Shown here piece after piece: positions 34,684-43,336 of a DNA stretch of 64,000 nucleotides. The stretch's first letter is position 1. Every line of letters starts with the position of its first letter. The DNA is from Lentimonas sp. CC4. GTDB lineage: Bacteria > Verrucomicrobiota > Verrucomicrobiia > Opitutales > Coraliomargaritaceae. The DNA is taken from assembly GCF_902728235.1 (NCBI RefSeq), contig NZ_CACVBO010000002.1:434001-498000 (forward strand). The letters are read 5' to 3'. A program made the translations under genes and the position numbers. The notes beneath the pieces are model-generated. The model was not told where the DNA came from, searched no databases, and saw only the letters and a list, made by a program, of their open reading frames with translations.

Positions 34684-37600
34684 ATGAAATATATAAGATC
34701 GTGCATGCTATGCACCTCTCTATTTGTTGGTATATACGCTCAGGCGAATACTTACGTGTCCACCAGCGGATCCGACTCGAATCCCGGAACGCTCGCCGCT
34801 CCGTTTGCCACCATCCAGCACGCAGTTAACCAGTCTGTTCCTGGTGACTCGGTTCTTATTCGTGGTGGTAGTTATCACGAAGCCGTAGATTTATCCGGCA
34901 TCGCTGGCACCGCCGCGCGCCCAATAAAAATAACCAATTACCAGAGCGAGGAGGTCGTCTTAGACGGCCGGGTAGAAATCGAAACTGCATGGACTTTGGA
35001 AACAAGGAATAGCGTTAACCTCCCGGCAGGCAATGATACGCCCTCCGCAAATATTCCGGGGATCGGCAATGTCTACGTGACCACACTTCCCAATAGTGTC
35101 GGAGACATTACCCAGTTGTTCGTTGATGACGAAGTGATGACGCTGGCTCGCTTTCCCAACGCGCTCGCTTTTTCGGATGAGGTCTGGGGGAATGAAAAGT
35201 ATCTTTTCAAGTCTGCCCCGACTCATGGAACCGCTGTCGACCAGCCACAAAGTGGTGCCGATAATGTAGCTGATTCTGGCGTTTCTTTTACTGGATGTGT
35301 GATGGTATCTGGATCCGCCAGAGTTATTACCGCACACGCAACTGGAGATGCAGAGTTTACGCACAATGCTCCGCTCCGCTTGGAGTCTGGCACCACCCCA
35401 TATTTTTTAGAAGGAGGGTTAGATAACGCCGAACGTATTATGTTGGATATAGCGCAGGAATGGGCTTACGACGAATCCACCAACAAGCTCACTTTCTGGC
35501 CAAAGAATAACGCCAATCCAAATAACTTAAACGTTTACGGAAAGAATCAGATCTATGCCTTTACAGGAGATGCGACGACACAACACGTCAATTTTGATGG
35601 TCTGAATTTCTTTGCGACTACTGTCGATTTTAACTTTTCTGATAACATTACGATTCAAAACTGCGACTTTGATTACTACTCATCCACAGAACGTGCAGTA
35701 GCCTCCGAGGACCAAGCTAAAACGACAGATTTCACAGGAGGATCCACCGATTTCTGCAAAGGTATTAGGGTATATAACTGTGAGTTTAGATACGCCACTG
35801 ACACGGGCTTGATCGCAAATTATATTGATGGCCTGACGATCGAAAACTGTCTGTTCCATAAAATCACTCATTATCAAATCAATGACCGAGATGAATACGG
35901 TAATCGGCGCGCCCTCCATGTAGTGGACACAAATAACGCGATGGATATTGTTTACCGCCGTAACACCGTTTCATACTCTTCAGCGCTACAATCGGTGCGT
36001 CTGCGTCGCTATGTGAATGCAGATGAGATTCATCCTTTTGTTGCAGAATATAACTTCCATACCGAATGCTGCCTACTTGGAGGAGACGCTTCTACCTTGT
36101 ATTCACCTCTGGAACATGTGCAGGAGTCAGTTTCACGCTATAACTGGTTTATGGAGAACCAAAGACGGGACTTCCGTTGGGATGGGCTTAATGCAGGGGT
36201 CGTCGGCACTCTCGATGGCAACTTATACCGTAATGTTTCACACTCTATCAAATACAGCCATCGAGATCATGCCTACCGACTCAAAGGGGATGGCCATGAG
36301 GTTTACCATAACATCGCGGTCGGTGAATACTCGAATTTCAATGTAGCCCAAGATAAAGGAGGTAACCCAACTACCGTTTCACAAAACAATGCAGCCGATG
36401 TCTTGACCTCTATTGTGGAGCAATCTATCGAGCCTGACTATTTTGCAGCGGGTGGTGACTGGGATCTCAACGATAGCCAACGCGGAGAGAACGATTGGGG
36501 GCTGTCTGGAATCGATTCTTATAATTATTCTCCTTCATTTACAGACCATACTCGCAGCATGCATGACTTACTGCGCGATCCTGACAACTGGGATTTCCGC
36601 CCGCGGGCAGATGCGGTCGAACTGATCGATCAAGGCGTCCCCATCACATGCACCATCGATGGAGTTGAGGTAAATGTCACTGAGGGATATCTAGGTTCCG
36701 CTCCTGATATCGGAGCCTATGAGTATGGTGACAGTGCCTACTGGATTCCCGGCAGGCAAGAGGAGCAGGCTTCCATGCCAGTTCCTCGCACCGGAAGAGG
36801 GAGTGTTCCACTCGATACCGATCTGATGTATCTCATCGGACTAAATGGTGTCAGCGCGAATATTTACTTCGGCACAAATCCCAATTCACTGTCACTTCTG
36901 ACCAGCAAGACTGATCCAGAAAATATCGTCACCTTGTCGGATCATACCACATTGAACAATAACACGACTTACTACTGGCGAGTCGACACTGTTATGCCCA
37001 GCAGAAGGGTTATCACTGGAGACGTTTGGTCCTTCAATACGCCATTTACTCCACTCGCAAATAAAGAGATTTTGCCGTGGACGAGTAACTCAATCCAGAA
37101 CGGGTATTGGTCAGAAGATGCTGACGGCGAGTTGGTCTATAATAATAGTGGCTCACAATTCTACAAAAGAGCGATCGCGTATTCAAGCGCTGCCCAGCAG
37201 TCGGATACTGGTTTCAGACTAACTGCCTACTATAGAACCGCTTCGATCGGTGATGTGCTTGCCCATAATTTATCCTTTGGAATCATTAGCACCGACACGG
37301 ATCTATCCACCTATTCAGGTTACAACCCGTTCAAGGTGGATACCAGTGTTTACAGTTTAGGGGTGAACCTGACTGAGAATGGTGGTAATGATGCGCAGGG
37401 ACTCACCTTCACGGATGGATCGACGAGAACCACTTTAGATCGATCCGGCGATTACATCCAGTTCCCAGTGAATGAGTCCACGGAGGTGGTCATTGAGATC
37501 CTTCCTGGTGGCCACTGGAGTTACTCAATCAATGGAGTGACCGAAGCCTCGGGCGTCATTGAAGGCGGCTTTGATTTGACGAAGAGCTATCGTGTTGCGG

Positions 37601-39597
37601 TCTACGCTCAGGATGACAGTGGAGGTGAGAAATCTATACAGCATCTCTCGTTAGATAAAATCGCATCAGGCCTTATCGCGGACTGGTCGATGGATGAAAA
37701 CTCCGGAGTGAACATAGCCGATGATTCTGGCAATAACTTTGACGCGTCTTCAGTCAATGGCACCAGAGTGGCCGGAATCGAGGGGAAAGCCATAGCATTC
37801 AATGGTAGCAGTTCCAGTGTCACGCTACCTACAGAGCCATTTTATTATCTCAATAATGAGGTTACAATGGCCTTCTGGGTCTACGGGGATACGACTCAAG
37901 CGAGAGCAGATACACTCTTCTATGCTCAAGATGACTCAGGCAATCGAGTGATGAACATTCACCTCCCTTGGAGTGATGGCAGCGTTTACTGGGATGCCGG
38001 GAATACTGGCTCAAACTATGACCGTATCAACAAGGTGGCTACTGCCTCGGAGTATAAAGATCAGTGGAATCACTGGGTCTTTACCAAGAATGCTGCGACC
38101 GGTGAGATGGCGATCTATTTAAACGGCTATCTCTGGCTAAGTGGCACAGGCAAGACACGGAATATGGTTGGTATTGCTTCGGCCCTACTAGGCAACGACC
38201 TGAAGAACAATGCTTACGCTGGAATTATTGACGAAGTGAAGCTTTACAACGTCGCATTGAGTGCCAGCGAAGTTTTGGATCTTTCCTACAGCTATAAGAC
38301 CATCAATGGCACACCGAGAGCTTGGTTGGTCAGCTACGGGTTTGACCCTACCAACGCTGGTTCCGAGGAAGACGCGGATGGCGATGGCATTGCAAACTGG
38401 CAGGAATACCAAGACGGAACGGATCCGACAGTGAATGATAATCCTGTAAGCAATACGGGCGCAGGTATCAGAGTCACAGAATACTACCTGACTACCGGCG
38501 ACTTTACCGGGACTAGCAAGACACTGGTTCTGGATCAGAATCTGGCTGATGACTACTTCATCCTTGTGCGTGGTTCACGTGATGGCGACGGAGGCTCTCT
38601 TCCTGACAATGACTTCGCTCGTGTGACAGGAGTGCCATGGGGTGCGAATCGATATGCAGGAGATATGGTCGGTAGCGGAAGCGGCGACCGGATCATACTC
38701 ACTCGCTCTGTTGCGACCTATGACTGGGAAGGTGTCGTGACCGTGGTCGAATGCACCAACCCGAGCAGCCCTGCTGGCTTTGACCTGGTTGATGTCGCTG
38801 CGGTTGATATTTCAGGCAACTCCGGATCCGAAGCCAGCATCGCTTGGAGCGACATTAACCAAGTTGTCCTCTTCGGGGGCTATCGTGGTGGCGGTGTGAG
38901 TTACACAGGCACGCCGAGCTCAGGATACGATAATGTGAGTGCGTATACTCGCTTCTATCCAAGTGGAAGTAACACGATTAGCTGGAATCGGAACAGCGCA
39001 GGTGAAACTTTGCTCGATGTCACAGCAACGACCTTCGTCGTTGAGTGGGGCTCTGAGTGGAATATTCAGCGCCGCAAAGTGACCGGAAGCAATGGAGGCA
39101 ACGGAGCCAATGCGACTGGTGAATACACCACCGTCGCCATTAGTCCTGTATCTCGCGATAACACGTGGGTCTGGGGAACGGGCACTCGCTTGGACTCCGG
39201 TGTGGGCGATGGCGCAGAAGGCTGCCTTGTCACTCTGGGAGACGGCGTGAACCAGAATGCGACCGAGAGCACGGTCGCAGTGGGCTCCGAATATACGGAT
39301 ACCTATTGGTTCGATGTCTACACACTGACCCATCCCGACTTGAATGTGGATCACCGCTTCAAGGCCGACGGCGACTCCGGTAGTTCGGATCTGGCTGTGA
39401 CAGTTGATTCGGCAGCATCTGGCACCCGCTTCGGTTGGGTTTACAATGGCTGTAATGGAACTGGAACTTCAGTCTCCCGTGCGAAGCTCTGGAGCCGTTA
39501 CACGAATGACAATGAAGTCACCATCAGTCGTGGTAACTCCGGGCAAAACTTCCCAGCTTGGATTCAGGGCATCGATTTTTCGGATCTGAATAACTAA
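34684..39597 (+). CDS. Giant secreted GH141-like beta-helix protein with LamG domain
   Basis: A protein of 1637 residues with a signal peptide (MKYIRSCMLCTSLFVGIYAQA). The start of the mature part, TYVSTSGSDSNPGT..APFATIQHAV, and the following GDSVLIRGGSYHE are typical of DUF1565/right-handed beta-helix glycosidases. MTLARFPN recalls the LAR(Y/W)PN block of GH141, a family with an alpha-L-fucosidase (known), so GH141-like is my best assignment. Later domains: a beta-type region (about 690-990), LamG (about 995-1203; WNHWVFTKN, GIIDEVKLYNVAL), a DADGDGIANWQEY calcium motif near 1230, and a 370-residue C-terminal domain of the large adhesin or surface-protein kind. The LamG part is close to that of the product at 13108. 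Own operator and terminator. Confidence 0.8.
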   Translation: MKYIRSCMLCTSLFVGIYAQANTYVSTSGSDSNPGTLAAPFATIQHAVNQSVPGDSVLIRGGSYHEAVDLSGIAGTAARPIKITNYQSEEVVLDGRVEIETAWTLETRNSVNLPAGNDTPSANIPGIGNVYVTTLPNSVGDITQLFVDDEVMTLARFPNALAFSDEVWGNEKYLFKSAPTHGTAVDQPQSGADNVADSGVSFTGCVMVSGSARVITAHATGDAEFTHNAPLRLESGTTPYFLEGGLDNAERIMLDIAQEWAYDESTNKLTFWPKNNANPNNLNVYGKNQIYAFTGDATTQHVNFDGLNFFATTVDFNFSDNITIQNCDFDYYSSTERAVASEDQAKTTDFTGGSTDFCKGIRVYNCEFRYATDTGLIANYIDGLTIENCLFHKITHYQINDRDEYGNRRALHVVDTNNAMDIVYRRNTVSYSSALQSVRLRRYVNADEIHPFVAEYNFHTECCLLGGDASTLYSPLEHVQESVSRYNWFMENQRRDFRWDGLNAGVVGTLDGNLYRNVSHSIKYSHRDHAYRLKGDGHEVYHNIAVGEYSNFNVAQDKGGNPTTVSQNNAADVLTSIVEQSIEPDYFAAGGDWDLNDSQRGENDWGLSGIDSYNYSPSFTDHTRSMHDLLRDPDNWDFRPRADAVELIDQGVPITCTIDGVEVNVTEGYLGSAPDIGAYEYGDSAYWIPGRQEEQASMPVPRTGRGSVPLDTDLMYLIGLNGVSANIYFGTNPNSLSLLTSKTDPENIVTLSDHTTLNNNTTYYWRVDTVMPSRRVITGDVWSFNTPFTPLANKEILPWTSNSIQNGYWSEDADGELVYNNSGSQFYKRAIAYSSAAQQSDTGFRLTAYYRTASIGDVLAHNLSFGIISTDTDLSTYSGYNPFKVDTSVYSLGVNLTENGGNDAQGLTFTDGSTRTTLDRSGDYIQFPVNESTEVVIEILPGGHWSYSINGVTEASGVIEGGFDLTKSYRVAVYAQDDSGGEKSIQHLSLDKIASGLIADWSMDENSGVNIADDSGNNFDASSVNGTRVAGIEGKAIAFNGSSSSVTLPTEPFYYLNNEVTMAFWVYGDTTQARADTLFYAQDDSGNRVMNIHLPWSDGSVYWDAGNTGSNYDRINKVATASEYKDQWNHWVFTKNAATGEMAIYLNGYLWLSGTGKTRNMVGIASALLGNDLKNNAYAGIIDEVKLYNVALSASEVLDLSYSYKTINGTPRAWLVSYGFDPTNAGSEEDADGDGIANWQEYQDGTDPTVNDNPVSNTGAGIRVTEYYLTTGDFTGTSKTLVLDQNLADDYFILVRGSRDGDGGSLPDNDFARVTGVPWGANRYAGDMVGSGSGDRIILTRSVATYDWEGVVTVVECTNPSSPAGFDLVDVAAVDISGNSGSEASIAWSDINQVVLFGGYRGGGVSYTGTPSSGYDNVSAYTRFYPSGSNTISWNRNSAGETLLDVTATTFVVEWGSEWNIQRRKVTGSNGGNGANATGEYTTVAISPVSRDNTWVWGTGTRLDSGVGDGAEGCLVTLGDGVNQNATESTVAVGSEYTDTYWFDVYTLTHPDLNVDHRFKADGDSGSSDLAVTVDSAASGTRFGWVYNGCNGTGTSVSRAKLWSRYTNDNEVTISRGNSGQNFPAWIQGIDFSDLNN

Positions 39598-39612
39598 AGT
39601 TTCGAACTGGAA

Positions 39613-39642
39613 CCCGCACCTCTCAAGGGTGCGGGTTTTTTT
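39613..39642 (+). terminator. Rho-independent terminator
   Basis: CCCGCACC pairs with GGTGCGGG, loop TCTCAAG, followed by T7; 15 bp after the beta-helix stop. Confidence 0.92.
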
Positions 39643-39654
39643 GTGCCTATTTAC

Positions 39655-39899
39655 TATACTCACGCGCAGCATGATTTGTGAAAAGCGCCTTCATGCTATT
39701 TCGCTATCTTGCTGTAGGGGCTTTACTTGCGAAGACCGCGCAAAGGCCACACACATAGGAACTTGTAAAACTTTAGCTGCCTTCGCGGGTGCCGCCCTTC
39801 GACAAGCTCTGGGCCTTGAGCTTGTCGAAACGGCAAGCAGCACCCCTACGCTAGATTCTTCGATTTCACCAATCACAATTTATCATGCGCGGCAGTATA
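39655..39899. mobile_element. MITE-like element, copy B (245 bp)
   Basis: The left end TATACTCACGCGCAGCAT..TTTGTGAAAAG and the reverse complement of the right end TATACTGCCGCGCAT..AATTGTGATT match the ends of copy A at 22426-22624. No coding capacity. It lies between a terminator and the operator of the next gene, ending 15 bp before that operator. Confidence 0.7.
39798..39829. repeat. Palindrome inside the MITE-like element
   Basis: TTCGACAAGCTC at 39798-39809 pairs perfectly with GAGCTTGTCGAA at 39818-39829. This differs from the palindrome of copy A, so the two elements carry unrelated REP-like centres. Confidence 0.8.
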
Positions 39900-39913
39900 G
39901 CAACACACACATA

Positions 39914-39958
39914 TAACGTATATGTGTCATAGTAGATCTGTGATCGATTTGGTATCCT
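39914..39958 (+). promoter_or_regulatory. Operator TAACG-N6-TGTCA and -10 box
   Basis: Right half perfect, left half degenerate, inside a longer palindrome (39907-39927, ACACATATA..TATATGTGT); -10 TATCCT at 39953-39958 after GG. Spacing 31.5 bp. Precedes the GH172-sulfatase operon. Confidence 0.55.
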
Positions 39959-39988
39959 GTCTTTTTTTGAACACCATCTTTTAAATAT

Positions 39989-41641
39989 ATGAAAATTATA
40001 GGAAAATCATCTGTAGCTCTATTTGCCATCACTCTTGCCTCCTCAGTGTCAGGACTTCTTGCTCAGGAGCCTGTGACCATCGAGTCTTTACTCCATGAAA
40101 TGGTCGATCGCGACGCGGTGGCGCGTTTCCCTGAAACGGATTTCCGTCTCAAACAGCACAGTAGCTATAACCGCGCGTCTAAGACTCCCGATGAACCGAA
40201 GGGCTGGTTTGCCAACCAAGACTATAATCCTAAGAAACTGAAGACCGAGAACTTCATTCGTGTCGAAGAGAACAATGGCCGCAAAGAGTGGGTATTGATG
40301 GACCATCAGGCCCCTGGTGCGATTGTCCGGACTTGGATGCCTTGGCTCAATCAGATGAAGCCTGGCACAAATATAACCATGCGCATCTATCTCGATGGCG
40401 CCGAGGAGCCCGCGTTTGAAGGCAATATGCTGGGTCTGTTCGATGGCACCGGATTGATTCCGTATCCTTTTGCGCACCCGTCGCTACGCTCAGCAGTCAG
40501 TTTCTTTCCGATTCCTTACGCCAAGAGCTGTAAGGTCACCACGAGTCGCAAACCGTTTTTCTATCAGTTTACCTTTCGTGAATACGCGGAAGGCACTCCG
40601 ATTGAGACCTTCACGTTGGCCGATTTCGATGCGGCCAAAGGGCTGACAGAGGCAACGGGCAAACAGCTACTGAATCCTACTGCCGTTGGCGCGGGTGATC
40701 CACTTCAGTTCAGCACCACACTTGCCGATCAAGCAGAGAAGTCGCTGCAACTGCCAGCGGGTGTGGCCGCAGTGCGCGAGCTCTCGGTTAAGTTGGGGGA
40801 TTATTCCAATCCGAACATCACACGTTTGGTCGTGCTGAAGATGGAGTTTGATGGCAAGCCGACCGTCTGGTGTCCAATCGGTGATTTCTTTGGCTCAGGT
40901 ATTGGTTTGAATCCTGTGCAAGGCTGGTATCGCACGGTGTCTGAAGACGGCACCATGAGTTGTCGGTGGGTCATGCCTTATCAAGAAGGCGGTAGAGTTT
41001 CGCTGCTCAATCTCAGCGGTGCTCCGGTGGATGCGGCGCTGCAAGTCAAAACGGGCGACTGGAAGTGGGATGCGGAGTCTATGTATTTCCACGCTGGGTG
41101 GCGCGGACAGTATCCGGTCCCCACACGTCCTTTCTCGGATTGGAACTATGTCACCCTCAAGGGCAAGGGTGTCTATGTCGGCGATACTTTGACCGTCATG
41201 AATCCAGTCGAAAGTTGGTGGGGCGAAGGCGATGAGAAGATCTGGGTCGATGGCGAGGACTTTCCCTCCATTTTCGGCACAGGCACTGAAGACTACTACG
41301 CGTATTCTTGGGGTGGTCGCAGCACGGACTTCTACGAACATCCGTTTCACGCTCAGCCATTTGCCAATCAGTATAATAAGTTAAACCGCAAGCCTGAGTC
41401 TGATGACTCTCGTAATACGATGGGTTTCAGTGTAGAGACCCGTAGTCGCGCGCTCGACACCATGCCTTTCGGTAGCTCACTCCAATTGGACATGGAAGTG
41501 TGGTCGGGGACAGATTGCGACATGGGCTACCAGGTCGGCGTTTATTGGTATGGCTTTGCGGAGACTTCATCCAATCGCCAACCAGAACCTGTTGAAGTGC
41601 TCAACGTGGCGCCGCTACCGGAAGCGATGCAGGGCAAGTAG
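39989..41641 (+). CDS. Secreted GH172 (DUF2961) protein, single domain
   Basis: A protein of 550 residues with a signal peptide. The whole mature chain is one GH172 domain: EPVTIESLLHEMVDRD, SSYNRAS, LMDHQAPGAIVRTW, and the Glu-rich VDGEDFPSIFGTGTEDYY block near 425. It lacks the C-terminal appendages of the product at 31558 and ends right after LNVAPLPE. About 60 per cent of residues appear shared with each half of the double protein at 43337 (estimated by eye). It is first in a probable operon with the sulfatases and the double GH172 gene; a long inverted repeat in the 157-bp gap could attenuate read-through. Confidence 0.9.
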   Translation: MKIIGKSSVALFAITLASSVSGLLAQEPVTIESLLHEMVDRDAVARFPETDFRLKQHSSYNRASKTPDEPKGWFANQDYNPKKLKTENFIRVEENNGRKEWVLMDHQAPGAIVRTWMPWLNQMKPGTNITMRIYLDGAEEPAFEGNMLGLFDGTGLIPYPFAHPSLRSAVSFFPIPYAKSCKVTTSRKPFFYQFTFREYAEGTPIETFTLADFDAAKGLTEATGKQLLNPTAVGAGDPLQFSTTLADQAEKSLQLPAGVAAVRELSVKLGDYSNPNITRLVVLKMEFDGKPTVWCPIGDFFGSGIGLNPVQGWYRTVSEDGTMSCRWVMPYQEGGRVSLLNLSGAPVDAALQVKTGDWKWDAESMYFHAGWRGQYPVPTRPFSDWNYVTLKGKGVYVGDTLTVMNPVESWWGEGDEKIWVDGEDFPSIFGTGTEDYYAYSWGGRSTDFYEHPFHAQPFANQYNKLNRKPESDDSRNTMGFSVETRSRALDTMPFGSSLQLDMEVWSGTDCDMGYQVGVYWYGFAETSSNRQPEPVEVLNVAPLPEAMQGK

Positions 41642-41672
41642 TTTACTAGGAATGAATTTGTAATAGAATAGG

Positions 41673-41742
41673 CATACGCATGAGAAGGAATGCACCAAAG
41701 ACCCTTTGTGTCGTATTGGGCGTAATCCTTCTCATATGTATG
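41673..41742. repeat. Long inverted repeat between GH172 and sulfatase genes
   Basis: Arms 41673-41689 and 41726-41742 match at 15 of 17 positions (core ATGAGAAGGA / TCCTTCTCAT) around a 36-nt loop. No U-tract, so perhaps an mRNA processing or partial termination structure. Confidence 0.6.
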
Positions 41743-41798
41743 TCGTGGGTTGATCCCCAGAGGTGAGCTTGTCGCTCGTGCTCAAAAATATCGAAACG

Positions 41799-43334
41799 AT
41801 GAAACAATCACTTATAACGATTCTAGCGACGTGCTGCGTTGTCCTGTCTTCCTTAGCAGCCGCAAGCCGACCCAATATTGTCTTCCTGATGACGGATGAT
41901 CAGCGCTGGGACAATTTCGGTTGTTACGGCAGGCCTGAGTTCAGAACGGAGAACATTGATCGTTTGGCAGAGGAGGGCGTTATTTTTGATAATGCCTACT
42001 ATGCGGTCGCGATTTGTCTTCCGAGTCGCGTAACGATGATGTCTGGGCGCTATCTATCGAATCACAAAGTTGGATTCTCGCATCCACATAATTACACGTT
42101 CTCCAAGTCAGATTTCAACAACACCTATCCCGCGCTGCTCAAAGCTGCGGGGTATCGCACTGGATTTGTGGGGAAGTTTGGTTTTCCGGTGACGGATGAA
42201 GCCTATGAGCGAAAGGGGATCGTTTCGGGCTATAATTTGCAAAAAGAACTCTCCCCATACTTTGATTTCTTTGCGGGGTCAGGTGTGCACTTCCGTGGTG
42301 GGTTCATGTCCTGGCCTAAAGATAAACAGATGGAAGCCATCTACAGTAAGCAACGACCGCTCAACGAGCGCACGCTAAAGACGGGCGATGCAATGATGCA
42401 TTTCCTCGAGACTCAGCCCAAAGATCAGCCATTCTGTCTCTCGATTAGCTTCTTTGCGGTTAAGAATGATAAAGATACCGATATGTATCCACCCGATGTC
42501 GCAGAGTTCAGTGAGTATGATTTCAGCGTGCCTGAAAACTGGGTGGAAGGTCGTAATACGAAACTGCCCAAGGTGCTGGATAATTGGCGCGGCGTTTCTT
42601 TGCACAAACAACGCACATCGACGCCTGCGCTGTATCAGAAGTTGGTTCGACGCTTTGCCACACAAGGCTACAGTGTCGACCAGCAGGTCGGTCGACTGAT
42701 TCGACAGCTCGCAAAAATGGGTGTGCTTGATAATACAGTGATCATCTACACCAGTGATAACGGGCGTTTCCATGGCTCACACGGTCTCTATGACAAAGCG
42801 ATTCTCTACGATGAATCCGTGAAAGCTCCGTTCATCGTGTTTGACGGTCGAGTGGATCGAGCAGATCGGGGGCGTCGTGAGGCTGCTCTGATGTCGTCAG
42901 TCGATGTCGCGCCGACCATCGTCTCATATGCTGGGCTCGACATCCCTGATAGTATGCAGGGGCGGGACCTGACTCCAGTGATTCAGCAAACTCAAAATCC
43001 CGAGCAATGGCGCGAAGCAGTTTATATCGAAAGCCTATTCATCGGGAGTCTACACTCAAAAAAGGTGCCTGCAAATATTGCCGAAATCAATGAACGCGTC
43101 ATCGCTGATAATAAGTCGTATCGCTCACACGGTGTGCGGACCGAGCGCTATAAATATTTCAGCTACTATGAGCATTCTCCTGTCATTGAAGAACTCTATG
43201 ATATGGAGGCTGACCCATACGAGCAGAATAATCTCGTGACTAATCCAGAATATACTGCAGTCTTAAACAAACTGAGAAAAGAGACCCAAGAACGTCATGC
43301 CGCGATCAGCTCGCAAGACAGTGACGCTCTATAA
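41799..43334 (+). CDS. Secreted type I sulfatase
   Basis: A protein of 511 residues from the ATG at 41799, which starts the signal peptide (MKQSLITILATCCVVLSSL); the frame is open 12 codons further upstream. Signatures: RPNIVFLMTDDQRWDNFGCYG, the maturation motif CLPSR with Cys73, FVGKFGF in place of the usual GKWH block, and YTSDNGRFHGSHGLYDK. The GKWHxG motif is replaced, and the DNG-x-FHGSHG form groups it with the sulfatases related to heparan/choline-type enzymes rather than the arylsulfatase A-like ones at 48765 and 50545. It ends 2 bp before the double GH172 gene, so the two are co-translated. Confidence 0.92.
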   Translation: MKQSLITILATCCVVLSSLAAASRPNIVFLMTDDQRWDNFGCYGRPEFRTENIDRLAEEGVIFDNAYYAVAICLPSRVTMMSGRYLSNHKVGFSHPHNYTFSKSDFNNTYPALLKAAGYRTGFVGKFGFPVTDEAYERKGIVSGYNLQKELSPYFDFFAGSGVHFRGGFMSWPKDKQMEAIYSKQRPLNERTLKTGDAMMHFLETQPKDQPFCLSISFFAVKNDKDTDMYPPDVAEFSEYDFSVPENWVEGRNTKLPKVLDNWRGVSLHKQRTSTPALYQKLVRRFATQGYSVDQQVGRLIRQLAKMGVLDNTVIIYTSDNGRFHGSHGLYDKAILYDESVKAPFIVFDGRVDRADRGRREAALMSSVDVAPTIVSYAGLDIPDSMQGRDLTPVIQQTQNPEQWREAVYIESLFIGSLHSKKVPANIAEINERVIADNKSYRSHGVRTERYKYFSYYEHSPVIEELYDMEADPYEQNNLVTNPEYTAVLNKLRKETQERHAAISSQDSDAL

Positions 43335-43336
43335 TT

